This document shows, one piece after another, positions 14,543 through 22,111 of a DNA stretch of 26,530 nucleotides. The stretch covers positions 1 through 26,530 of the forward strand of contig JBFMFE010000064.1 of the NCBI GenBank assembly GCA_040752295.1. The letters run 5' to 3'. The number at the start of each line of letters is the position of its first letter. The first letter of the stretch is position 1. The stretch comes from JBFMFE01 sp040752295. GTDB lineage: Bacteria > UBP15 > UBA6099 > JBFMBQ01. The position numbers were made by a program, and so were the translations under genes. The notes below the pieces were generated by a model, which did no database searches, was not told where the DNA came from, and saw only the letters and a list, made by a program, of their open reading frames with translations.

Positions 14543-14572
14543 TTAACAGATTCGCGGGCAACGGGGTAAAAT
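14543..14572 (+). promoter_or_regulatory. Possible promoter for the M14 carboxypeptidase gene
   Basis: TTAACA (14543-14548), an 18-nt spacer and TAAAAT (14567-14572). The predicted start near 14579 leaves about 19 nt before the ATG, including the AGAGAGG ribosome site at 14582-14588. Confidence 0.45.
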
Positions 14573-14597
14573 ATCCGGGAGAGAGAGGCTTGACGGA

Positions 14598-15593
14598 ATG
14601 GGAGTGGAGGGAAAAGCTGCCGCGGGCGGACTTCCGAGACCGTTTGAAAAGTATCACACGCCCGGGTCGCTGGAGATTTTTTTAGAGACACTGGGGGACG
14701 GCGCCTTCGCGCCGGTGCGAGTCGAGACGATAGGGCGCACCGTGGAGGGGAGGGACATACGGGCGGTTGGGATTGGGGACACCGGGAGCGGGCTGCCCGG
14801 GGTGCTTTATCTTTCGGGTGTGCACGGGATCGAGTTCATAGGGGTGGAGACGAGCGTTGCGCTCATGAGATGGTTCGCCCGGGGTAACGACCGGGGCAGG
14901 GCGGAGCGGATACTCGCGGGATGTGCGCCGTGGTTTGTCCCCGTTCTCAACGTTGACGCCTACGAGAGGAACGCGGAGAGCCTGCGGAGGTGGCGCGTGG
15001 CTTTTTCGAGGACGAACGCGAACGGCGTGGACCTGAACCGCAACTACCCTTACGGTTTTCACGCGCGGGGGAGGGGGTTGTTCACCGGCTCGGGAGCGAA
15101 GATTTCGCCGTTCTACCGGGGGCCGGCGCCGCTTTCGGAACCGGAATCCATTGCGCTCGACGGTTTCGTGAGGCGCGGAAACTTCAAGGTCTCGGCGTCG
15201 CTCCACAGTTTCGGCAGACTGATCGGATATCCGTACTGTTGCAAGCCCGAAAGGGCGCGGGACCATGATCTGCTTCAGGGGCTTGCCCTCGAGATGCGAG
15301 GGAGGCAGAAGTACAGCGCGTACCGCGTGTCGCAGGAGTATTTCTTCATTCCCACGTCGGGCGACACGAACGACTGGCTCTACGAGGAGCACGGTATTCT
15401 GCCTTTCCTCGTTGAGATCGGCGGGCTGAACCTGAAGTTTTGGAACCCCTTGACGTGGGCGAACGGTTTTTACTGGTGCAACCCGGTGGACGTCGAGTAC
15501 CACGTTGAAAACAACCTCGAGGCGCTCATCTTTCTTGCTGAATGGGTTTCCGGCGGCGCGGGACCGCTCCCGACGCGAATACCGCCCGTCTGA
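14598..15593 (+). CDS. M14-family zinc carboxypeptidase
   Basis: This 331-residue enzyme belongs to the M14 metallocarboxypeptidases. Zinc ligands are His76 and Glu79 in VHGIEFIG and His203 in SASLHSFG. The substrate-binding Asn-Arg pair appears as DLNRNYPYGF with Arg148, and the catalytic Glu is Glu273 in FLVEIGG. The order and spacing are those of the family. No signal peptide is visible, so it may be cytoplasmic, or may act on a peptide or an amidated small substrate. AGAGAGG lies 9 nt before the ATG. In-frame alternatives a few codons downstream are possible. The last 40 residues include an aromatic-rich segment (FWNPLTWANGFYW). The exact substrate is not readable from the sequence. Confidence 0.93.
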   Translation: MGVEGKAAAGGLPRPFEKYHTPGSLEIFLETLGDGAFAPVRVETIGRTVEGRDIRAVGIGDTGSGLPGVLYLSGVHGIEFIGVETSVALMRWFARGNDRGRAERILAGCAPWFVPVLNVDAYERNAESLRRWRVAFSRTNANGVDLNRNYPYGFHARGRGLFTGSGAKISPFYRGPAPLSEPESIALDGFVRRGNFKVSASLHSFGRLIGYPYCCKPERARDHDLLQGLALEMRGRQKYSAYRVSQEYFFIPTSGDTNDWLYEEHGILPFLVEIGGLNLKFWNPLTWANGFYWCNPVDVEYHVENNLEALIFLAEWVSGGAGPLPTRIPPV

Positions 15594-15664
15594 GGAATAA
15601 AGTTTTAAAAGTGAGGACGTACGTTTAAAAATGACGGGTTCTGCGGTTGAATCGCATTGTTCTT

Positions 15665-15743
15665 CTCCCGCGTGTTTTTCTTCGTGCCTCTGCGTTTCCC
15701 TGTCGGAATCAAGGTGAGCGGTCAGGGCGTTAAGCGCGGGAGA
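15665..15743. repeat. Inverted-repeat-bounded segment with an acgcagag-type dispersed repeat
   Basis: TCTCCCGCG (15665-15673) and CGCGGGAGA (15735-15743) are perfect 9-bp inverted arms 61 nt apart, in the convergent gap between the M14 and SRPBCC genes. The minus strand inside reads AAACGCAGAGGCACGAAG, and nearby is ATTCAACCGCAGAAC. Both resemble a short intergenic repeat that I recall as widespread in environmental bacterial genomes. The rest of 15594-15743 holds no gene. Confidence 0.35.
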
Positions 15744-16307
15744 TCAGGCGGATTCGGCGCTTTCCGCCGGCGCCCGTTGTTCTTCATTCATCATTTCCCG
15801 CAGCGCGTGATAGTACCTTCTCAGGTTCGGCTCTATCAGACCGCCGATGAACCTTTCAATGATTTGAGCAGCAGCGGTTGTTGCGGAATCCGGCAGTCCC
15901 ATCAAGCGGTTCAGCGTGATGGCGAGCGAGCCGACGACCTCGATCCGGCTCGCCCCGTTGTTTTCCTCGCGGCAGTGCGTTATCCCGCGGCACTGGAAAT
16001 GTTCACGGAAATGAAAGGGCTGCACGTTCCATTCGACCGTGAGTTTGTCGAAGTCGAAGATCATTTCCTCCTTCCAGCGGAGCATGTACGGGCGGACGAT
16101 GGGTCTGGCGAGCATGGGGATGGGACCGGCGCCGTGAAAGAGGACCGTCCATTTCTCGCGGTTTTCATCGAGTTTTTCTTTTTTGAGAACCCTGATTCTT
16201 TTCACGTTCGGGATGTGCTCTTCAAGCCCCTCGAAATTGCTGGCGGCGAATTCGAAGACCTTTTTCAGAGGGAACGGGAAATTCTCCACGATCTTGAATT
16301 TCAGCAC
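15744..16307 (-). CDS. SRPBCC (START-like) family protein
   Basis: This 187-residue protein looks like a member of the SRPBCC/polyketide-cyclase fold, a barrel with a deep pocket for a hydrophobic ligand. It opens with KIVENFPFPLKKVFEFAASN, the usual first strand and helix. Alternating strands follow (IRVLKKEKLDENREKWTVLF, EEMIFDFDKLTVEWNVQPF), and a long C-terminal helix runs from IIERFIGGLIEPN. There is no signal peptide. The start is GTG at 16307 with GGTGAG just upstream; a TATAAT at plus 16340-16345 on the same strand may be its -10 box. The final 15 residues are Glu/Ala-rich and probably disordered. A truncated TPR gene ends only 23 nt upstream, suggesting it was once second in an operon. 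Ligand unknown. Confidence 0.75.
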   Translation of the reverse strand: MLKFKIVENFPFPLKKVFEFAASNFEGLEEHIPNVKRIRVLKKEKLDENREKWTVLFHGAGPIPMLARPIVRPYMLRWKEEMIFDFDKLTVEWNVQPFHFREHFQCRGITHCREENNGASRIEVVGSLAITLNRLMGLPDSATTAAAQIIERFIGGLIEPNLRRYYHALREMMNEEQRAPAESAESA

Positions 16308-16330
16308 GCCGGCTCACCACGTCCGGGGGT

Positions 16331-16472
16331 TCAGTCCGAATTATACACGGAAGCGGTTTCCAGCGCCTCTATTTTCTTCATTATCCGCCCCTTTCGGGGC
16401 GAAAGCCTGAGGCAGTCTTTGTAGGTTTTCAGCGCTTCCGTCGTTTCTCCCGTCATTTCGAGCGCCTGCGGT
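16331..16472 (-). pseudogene. 3' remnant of a TPR-repeat gene
   Basis: A minus-strand frame ending in TGA at 16333-16331 reads PQALEMTGETTEALKTYKDC then LRLSPRKGRIMKKIEALE. This is a good TPR helix pair with the usual Ala, Tyr, Leu and Pro positions, followed by a capping helix. The frame stays open back toward 16500 but there the sequence becomes AT-rich promoter DNA of the divergent TPR gene, and no start codon with a ribosome site is present. I read it as the end of a gene whose 5' part was lost. Confidence 0.5.
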
Positions 16473-16496
16473 GAAAATCCCGATATACAAAAGTTT

Positions 16497-16524
16497 ATTT
16501 TTCGGATACAATAGACCGAAAAAT
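16497..16524 (+). promoter_or_regulatory. Palindrome enclosing the -10 box of the TPR gene
   Basis: ATTTTTCGG (16497-16505) and CCGAAAAAT (16516-16524) are perfect 9-bp arms around a 10-nt centre that contains TACAAT (16507-16512), a likely -10 element. The -35 position (TATACA near 16484) is poor, which suits a promoter needing an activator or controlled by a repressor bound here. Confidence 0.45.
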
Positions 16525-16543
16525 CAGGAACCTGGAGGCTCGA

Positions 16544-19240
16544 ATGTTTATCTTGGAAAAATTCCGGGCAATCAAAGCCGCCCTGTGTTTCTTGAGTTTA
16601 TTCTTAACCGCATCAGTCGGCTGGCGTGTCGCGTGGGGTGAGGACGCGTCCCTGGAGCGCTATAAAAAGGCGATGGCGCTGAAGGAGGAGGGGAAACTTG
16701 AGGAAGCTTTTCCAGAGATAGAAGAGGCGATCCGGCTCGAGCCTGGCAACGCGGTGTTCTATCAGTTCAGGGGGACGCTGAGTCTGGAATCGGGGAGGTT
16801 AGAGGACGCCGTGAGGGATTTTCAGAAGACGCTGGAGCTTGAACCGGGGCTGTGGGAAGTTCACAAGCTGCTCGGGGTGACGTACAACAAGATGGGCGAT
16901 TACGCCACATCACTGGCGCAGTTTGAGCACGCGATCGGTTACGAGCCGGGCGATGCCGTTCTGTACAACGGCGCGGGACAGGCGAGCTTTATGCTGAAGA
17001 AGCCGGCGGATGCCGAAAATTACCTGAAAAAGGCGATAGAGCTTGACCCCAACCTCTCTATCGCTTACGTGAACATGGTGAACGTGTACGTGGAGAAGGG
17101 AGAGTACGGAAACGCGGTTTCAATGGGGGAGAAGGCGGTGAAGCTCAAGCCGGACGATCCGGTGGCGCACAACAATCTCGCGTTCGCCTATTTCAAGCAG
17201 GGGAGACTCGGGGAGGCAAGAGCGGAACTGATGAAGGCGCTTGAACTAACCCCGGACGACAAGAGCCTGAAGAGAAACATCGAGTTTCTCGAGGAGAAGA
17301 TGAAAGCGGCACAGCCCCCCGGGGAAGCCGGAGGGCAGCCGGTGGAAGAGCGAAGGGCGGAGGAAACGCCGGGGGACGCGGGGGTTGAGAAAACGGCGAA
17401 GCTTCCGAGGGAGATCACGTTGAGAGACGTCATAGAGAAAAGGGAGGGCGAGGAGAAAAAGGCGCCCGCGCCGGAACCCACTCCCGCGCCGGTGACTGAA
17501 CCCACGGCGGCGGAGGAACCCGCGGCGGCGCCCCCAGCGAAGGCAGCGGAAGTCCAACCCGCGCCCGCGGAGGTGAAGGAACCGACGGCGGCGCCGGCGC
17601 CCACGCCGGAACCTATGTCCGCCACCGCGCCCGCGGCTGAACCCGCGCCAACGCCCACGCCCGTGGAGGAACCCGCTCCTGCGCCAACGTTGGTGACGGA
17701 ACCCACGCCCGCTCCCTCTGAGGAACACGCGGCGGCGCACGCGCCGGAACCCGCGGATGAGCCGGTGGAGGTCGCGGAGGCGCCCCGCAAGCCCGAGGTT
17801 GAAGTCGTGAAAACTGCTGAAGCGCCGGAACCAGGAATGGAGAAGGAAGAGAAAGAGGTGGAGGGGGAAAGGAAACCCGCAAAGGTGGAGAAAAGGGAAT
17901 TGAAAAAGAAGAGGAGGGATAAGGGAAAGAAGGGGAAAGGGAAAGCGGCGTTGAAGCCGGAGGAAAAAGCCCGCGAGGTGAAACCCGGATATGAGAGCTA
18001 CCTTAAAGCCCTCGGGCACGCGGCACGCGGTGAGTTTAACGCTGCGGGAAGGGAGATAGAGGCGGCGGTGAGCGCGAATCCCGACGAACCGGACTACCTG
18101 GCGCTGAAGGGGCTTGTGCACGACGTGGCGGGCGCTTACTACGATGCGATCGTCACCCTCAGGAAAGCGTTGAAGTCCGCGCCGGACCACGGCGCCGCTC
18201 ACAACAACCTCGGGCACGCGCTTCAGATGCTCGGTCGTTTCGATGAGGCGCAGAGCGAGTACAGGGCGGCGCTAGACGCCGACTGGCTCAACGCCTGCGC
18301 AGCGGCGAATCTCGGGAGCATGAAGGTTTACGCGGGGGATTGCGAAGAGGGGAGGAAGATGCTGGAAGAGGGCATGGCTTCGGGATGCAGGAAGGCGGGT
18401 GTTCTGAACAACCTTGCTTTCTGTTCGTACGTTAATGGAGACGACGACGATGCGATCGGATTTCTCAGGGAAGCCGCGGCGATGAAGCCGGACAGCAGCG
18501 TCATCGTCGCCAACCTTCAGTTCATGCGGATGAAGACCGGGCGGGAGATGAAGCCGGTTGCCGTGAGGGGCGCAGCCGCCGGCGGGGGGCGCGGGCGCCT
18601 GGAGAGCGGAGTTGACCTGAGGGAACTGACCCCTGTTGAGGAACTCATGTTTCACGAGGTTTTCAGCCGGAACTGGGAGCAGAGGGCGGTGCTGGTCGTG
18701 CCTTTTTCCGACCGACTGGGGACGGAGTTGTGGCGCCCCGCGCCGTCCGAGTCCATCACCCGCATGGTCATCATGACTCTCGGCGAGACCGGAAAGTTCA
18801 AGGTCGAGAGTCTCTCGGATCCCGCCGAGGTGGAGGAGGCGACTGGTGGGAAGGAAGGGGCGAGGAATGTGGCGGAGAGGCACGGGGCGGATATCGTGGT
18901 GACGGGGAAACTTGGCAGACTCAGGACGGAACAGATTTCGGAGAAGAAGTTCAAGGGGCTGAAGCGGGTACCCGTGGTCAAGGGGACGTTCCCCGTGTGG
19001 GTGGAGGTTTTAGACGTTGGCGAGCCGGAGATGATTTTCCAGGGCGAGATGGTCGGGGAAGCCTACCTTCACGGGATGAACGTGACGGACCTGACCTATG
19101 AAAGCGAGAGGACGCTGAAGCTCAAAGCAGGCGATGATTTCTACGCCAACCTGGTTTTTTCCCTTCTGGATAAGTACAACCTCGCGGATTACGGCGAGGG
19201 GAGGGGCTTCGTGAAATACAGGAGGACCTACCGTTTCTGA
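16544..19240 (+). CDS. Large TPR protein with disordered linker and CsgG/LpoB-like C-terminal domain
   Basis: This 898-residue protein starts with a signal peptide or anchor (about 8-30, LCFLSLFLTASVGW). A first TPR block (roughly 35-255) has repeats such as YNKMGDYATSLAQFEHAIGY and LAFAYFKQGRLGEARAELMK. Next comes a Pro/Ala/Glu/Thr-rich linker (about 305-415), a Lys/Glu-rich stretch (about 433-475) and a second TPR block (about 483-666). The last 200 residues resemble the CsgG/LpoB/FlgT type of envelope domain: RAVLVVPFSDRLG, then RHGADIVVTGKL, then FQGEMVGEAYL. The layout, with a reach-through linker between two binding blocks, suggests an envelope-spanning scaffold. GGAGG lies 5 nt before the ATG. 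Only the domains are recognisable; the specific role is unknown. Confidence 0.88.
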   Translation: MFILEKFRAIKAALCFLSLFLTASVGWRVAWGEDASLERYKKAMALKEEGKLEEAFPEIEEAIRLEPGNAVFYQFRGTLSLESGRLEDAVRDFQKTLELEPGLWEVHKLLGVTYNKMGDYATSLAQFEHAIGYEPGDAVLYNGAGQASFMLKKPADAENYLKKAIELDPNLSIAYVNMVNVYVEKGEYGNAVSMGEKAVKLKPDDPVAHNNLAFAYFKQGRLGEARAELMKALELTPDDKSLKRNIEFLEEKMKAAQPPGEAGGQPVEERRAEETPGDAGVEKTAKLPREITLRDVIEKREGEEKKAPAPEPTPAPVTEPTAAEEPAAAPPAKAAEVQPAPAEVKEPTAAPAPTPEPMSATAPAAEPAPTPTPVEEPAPAPTLVTEPTPAPSEEHAAAHAPEPADEPVEVAEAPRKPEVEVVKTAEAPEPGMEKEEKEVEGERKPAKVEKRELKKKRRDKGKKGKGKAALKPEEKAREVKPGYESYLKALGHAARGEFNAAGREIEAAVSANPDEPDYLALKGLVHDVAGAYYDAIVTLRKALKSAPDHGAAHNNLGHALQMLGRFDEAQSEYRAALDADWLNACAAANLGSMKVYAGDCEEGRKMLEEGMASGCRKAGVLNNLAFCSYVNGDDDDAIGFLREAAAMKPDSSVIVANLQFMRMKTGREMKPVAVRGAAAGGGRGRLESGVDLRELTPVEELMFHEVFSRNWEQRAVLVVPFSDRLGTELWRPAPSESITRMVIMTLGETGKFKVESLSDPAEVEEATGGKEGARNVAERHGADIVVTGKLGRLRTEQISEKKFKGLKRVPVVKGTFPVWVEVLDVGEPEMIFQGEMVGEAYLHGMNVTDLTYESERTLKLKAGDDFYANLVFSLLDKYNLADYGEGRGFVKYRRTYRF

Positions 19241-19323
19241 AGGACGTCCGCGAGGCGCTGCCCGGTGGATGGCGGCACTGACGACGGCGTCCGACGAGAG
19301 GATTTTTACACTGGAGGGAGGAT

Positions 19324-20478
19324 ATGAAGGGACTCGTGCTGGACGCGAAGTGGGAGCCGAAGAAGGGTTACAGGGTCAGCGAGTTTGAGAAGAGGACCGG
19401 GAAGGCGGTGACCGGCAACAGCGTGTGGCGCAGCCCGAAGCTGGGGATCAGGGAAGTGGCGGCGCCGAGACCCCGCGCACGGGAAGTTCTCGTGGAGGTG
19501 AAGGCGTGCGGGGTATGCGGCTCGGATATGCATTTCTACGAGACGGACGGCGAGGGGTACATAATGTATCCCGGGCTGACGAAGTTCCCGTGCATACTCG
19601 GGCACGAGTTTTCCGGCAGGGTTGTCGAGACGGGCGGCGAGGTGGCTGATTTCAGAGAGGGCGACATGGTGACGGCGGAGGAGATGATATGGTGCGGGGA
19701 GTGCGCGCCGTGCAGGAACGGTTTTCCGAATCAGTGCCGGAACCTCGAGGAGCTGGGGTTCACGATTGACGGGGCGTTCGCGCAGTACATCGCCGTGGGG
19801 GCGAAGTACTGCTGGAAGCTGAACGCGCTGGAGCGCGTGTGCCGCAGCGAGGGCGAGATATACGAGGCGGGGGCGCTCGTCGAGCCGACGTGCGTGGCGT
19901 ACAACGGGATGTTCGAGCGCGCCGGCGGATTCAGACCGGGGGGATACGTGGTGGTCTTCGGAGCGGGACCGATCGGGCTGGCGGCGATTGCGCTTGCGCG
20001 CGCAGGGGGCGCCGCGCGGGTGATCGCCTTCGAGGTCAGCGCCAGCCGACGGAAGCTCGCGGGGGACATGGGCGCCGATTCGGTCTTCGACCCGCGGGAG
20101 GTTGACCCGGCGGCGGCGATAATGGAGGAGACGGACGGGGAGGGCGCCGACATGCACGTGGAAGCCGCCGGCGCGCCCGGGAAGACGGTTACGGCGGCGG
20201 AGCGGACGCTCGCCATCAACGGCAGGATCGTTCAGATCGGGCGCGCCGCGGAGAAAGTTCCGCTGTATCTCGAGAATCTCCAGGTAAGGGCGAGCCAGAT
20301 ATTCGGAGCGCAGGGGCACAGCGGGAACGGCACTTTTCCCAACGTTATCCGACTGATGGCGTCCGGAAGGATAGACATGCGGAAGGCAATCACAGCGCGG
20401 TTCTCCCTCGAGGAGGCGGTTGACGGGATAAAACAATCCACCACGAGGGAAGACGGCAAGATAATGGTGAAAATGTAG
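19324..20478 (+). CDS. Zinc-dependent medium-chain dehydrogenase, scyllo-inosose 3-dehydrogenase-like
   Basis: This 384-residue protein is a zinc alcohol dehydrogenase. Catalytic zinc ligands are Cys65 in ACGVCGSDMHF and His94-Glu95 in LGHEFSG; the structural zinc site is C124, C127, C130 and C138. The nucleotide site VVVFGAGPIGLAAIALA ends in an acidic residue (AFEVSASRRK), which favours NAD over NADP. The long N-terminal extension (KWEPKKGYRVSEFEKRTGKA) and YPGLTKFPCILGHEFSG resemble proteins I recall as scyllo-inosose 3-dehydrogenase of the Thermotoga-type inositol pathway. That match is from memory, and no other inositol gene is nearby, so a general polyol dehydrogenase is the safer call. 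GGAGGGAGG precedes the ATG. The GGDEF gene follows after 15 nt. Confidence 0.9.
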   Translation: MKGLVLDAKWEPKKGYRVSEFEKRTGKAVTGNSVWRSPKLGIREVAAPRPRAREVLVEVKACGVCGSDMHFYETDGEGYIMYPGLTKFPCILGHEFSGRVVETGGEVADFREGDMVTAEEMIWCGECAPCRNGFPNQCRNLEELGFTIDGAFAQYIAVGAKYCWKLNALERVCRSEGEIYEAGALVEPTCVAYNGMFERAGGFRPGGYVVVFGAGPIGLAAIALARAGGAARVIAFEVSASRRKLAGDMGADSVFDPREVDPAAAIMEETDGEGADMHVEAAGAPGKTVTAAERTLAINGRIVQIGRAAEKVPLYLENLQVRASQIFGAQGHSGNGTFPNVIRLMASGRIDMRKAITARFSLEEAVDGIKQSTTREDGKIMVKM

Positions 20479-20493
20479 GTTTCCGGGGGTCGC

Positions 20494-21585
20494 ATGGGAA
20501 AGGGTAAGGTAGCTCGCGGCGCCGCTGCGACGGAGAAGGACTGGGAAACGCTCAGGAACCTCGCGTCGGAGTTGATCGCGGACAACGCCGAGTTGAAGAA
20601 CAGGCTGTACGAACTGGACCGCGAACTGAACCTGATGTACACGGTGATCCGGAAGGTGTCGTACTCGCTCGACTGGAGAGAGATACAGGAGATGATAATA
20701 GACATCGTCATGGAGTTTTTCCCCGTGGTGGTTTTCGGGCTGATAGCGCTTTTCCGTCCCGGGAGCGACAGGGTTACGATAAGGGCGCGGCGGCGCGGCG
20801 GGAGGACGGCGGAGGCGGGCTACGTTCTTCTTCCGTTCCGGATAGACGAGACCACCAAGTGGGACGAGGTCGTGGGGACGCAGGAATGGAGCATGTTCTG
20901 GGAGAGGCACGGCGGTCTGAAACAGTACCAGTCGTCTTTCATTCCATTAGCGGTGAAGGAGAAACAGATCGGCTTTCTCATGATCGCGCAGAAGAAGGGC
21001 ATGGATTACGCGGAAGGCGAGTGGCGTTTTCTCAGCACGATAGCGCATCATTTCGCGGTCGCGCTGGAAAACTCCCAGCTTTATCTTCTCGCGATAACCG
21101 ATGCGCTGACCGGGCTTTTCAACCGGCGGTATTTCATCAGCCGCCTGGAGAGGGAGATCGAGAAGGCGATGAGGAGGAACCTGCCGGTCTCCCTTCTGAT
21201 GCTCGACATAGATCGTTTCAAGAGGGTGAACGACGCCTACGGGCACGACGCCGGCGACATGGTTCTCGTGGAACTTGCGCGGAGGGTCGAGCAGATTTCG
21301 GGCGAGAACGCGGTTGTGTGCCGCTACGGCGGCGAGGAGTACCTTGTTATGCTTGTGGACGTTGACGGGGGTGAAGCTTTCCCCGTCGGCGAGAAGCTGA
21401 GATCGGCGATGGAAAAAGACCCTTTCTACGTCGTCGCGGAAGGGAAACAGGTACCGCTCGGGATCACCGTGAGCATCGGCGTGTCCAATTATCCCGCCGA
21501 CGCGCAAGACGCCCAGGCGCTGATCAGCAGAGCCGACCGGGCGATGTACCTCGCGAAGTCTCAGGGGAGGAACCGGGTGGCATGA
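20494..21585 (+). CDS. GAF-GGDEF diguanylate cyclase
   Basis: This 363-residue cytoplasmic protein should make cyclic di-GMP from two GTP. A coiled-coil start (LIADNAELKNRLYELDREL, about 24-50) leads to a GAF-type sensor domain (about 55-195, with FIPLAVKEKQIGFLMIA). The GGDEF domain then begins at DALTGLFNRRYF. The metal Asp is Asp238 in LDIDRFKRVND, and the active loop is GGEEY at 279-283, a variant compatible with activity. The RxxD inhibitory site normally just before the loop is absent (the stretch reads SGENAVVCRYGG), so product inhibition is probably missing. There are no membrane segments. GGGGGT lies 4 nt before the ATG. Its stop overlaps the cutA start (ATGA). Confidence 0.93.
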   Translation: MGKGKVARGAAATEKDWETLRNLASELIADNAELKNRLYELDRELNLMYTVIRKVSYSLDWREIQEMIIDIVMEFFPVVVFGLIALFRPGSDRVTIRARRRGGRTAEAGYVLLPFRIDETTKWDEVVGTQEWSMFWERHGGLKQYQSSFIPLAVKEKQIGFLMIAQKKGMDYAEGEWRFLSTIAHHFAVALENSQLYLLAITDALTGLFNRRYFISRLEREIEKAMRRNLPVSLLMLDIDRFKRVNDAYGHDAGDMVLVELARRVEQISGENAVVCRYGGEEYLVMLVDVDGGEAFPVGEKLRSAMEKDPFYVVAEGKQVPLGITVSIGVSNYPADAQDAQALISRADRAMYLAKSQGRNRVA

Positions 21586-21920
21586 TGACCGGACGGGGGA
21601 CGGAGTTCCGCGTCGCGCTCATAACCGCCGGGAGCGAGGAGGAGGGCGCGCGCATCGCGAAGACCCTCGTGGAGAGGAAACTCGCGGCATGCGTGAACCT
21701 GGTTCCGGGCGTCAGGTCAATATACGCATGGAAGGGAAAGATCGAGGATGAGAGGGAGACGCTTCTCGTCGTGAAGACGCGGAAGGACCGGTTCGGGGCG
21801 TTGATCGAGGCGGTGAAAGCGGAGCATTCGTACGAAGTGCCGGAGATAATTTCCCTGAGCGTCGCCGAGGGCGACGAAAGATACCTCGAGTGGCTGGCGG
21901 ACGGCACGAAACCGGAGTGA
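21582..21920 (+). CDS. cutA: Divalent-cation tolerance protein CutA
   Basis: This 112-residue protein is CutA, a small, very stable trimer linked to copper and other divalent cation tolerance; its exact function is unsettled. Family features are plain: VALITAGSEEEGARIAKTLVE, AACVNLVPGVRSIYAWKGKI, LLVVKTRKDRFGALIEAVK, and the metal-site segment HSYEVPEII. Length and order match the family. The ATG at 21582 overlaps the stop of the GGDEF gene by 4 nt, so it is translationally coupled. The last 20 residues (YLEWLADGTKPE) are the usual C-terminal helix. Nothing odd is seen. The gap after it (21921-22111) holds a CCCCGCGGGG palindrome but no gene. Confidence 0.96.
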   Translation: MMTGRGTEFRVALITAGSEEEGARIAKTLVERKLAACVNLVPGVRSIYAWKGKIEDERETLLVVKTRKDRFGALIEAVKAEHSYEVPEIISLSVAEGDERYLEWLADGTKPE

Positions 21921-22053
21921 TTTTTCAGCAAGCGGACGGTTTTCGGAACATTTCCCCGCGGGGTTGAACGGTCATAGCTTCGCATTTGCCGCCGAATCGG
22001 CATGGGCGCCGCGCGCGGACCCGGATTAATCGTGAGGCGTGAACAGTCCGGCG

Positions 22054-22082
22054 TGGATTAAGCCCGGCTGACGTCTTATAAT
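22054..22082 (+). promoter_or_regulatory. Probable promoter for the radical-SAM genes
   Basis: A perfect TATAAT (22077-22082) lies 17 nt after a weak -35 box TGGATT (22054-22059). The predicted start near 22089 gives a leader of about 23 nt before the ATG at 22112. Confidence 0.45.
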
Positions 22083-22111
22083 TCCATAGCAGGGATTGCC
22101 GGCTGATTCGA

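Noticed and set aside
15657..16424. 255-codon plus-strand frame opposite the SRPBCC gene
   Set aside because: It has Phe/Arg/Val-rich composition without domains and begins inside the intergenic repeat; the minus strand reads as a normal protein.
17461..17760. Repeat array (CRISPR-like or tandem) in the region of repeated gcgcccgcgccggaaccc-like strings
   Set aside because: The units are irregular and stay in frame as Pro/Ala/Glu/Thr codons inside a clear gene; there are no unique spacers.
19306..20910. 534-codon minus-strand frame opposite the dehydrogenase
   Set aside because: It shows no domain or signal, and the plus strand has complete zinc and NAD motifs.
21954..21963. CCCCGCGGGG palindrome after cutA as a terminator
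   Set aside because: It has no loop and no U-run; such palindromes are expected by chance in GC-rich DNA.
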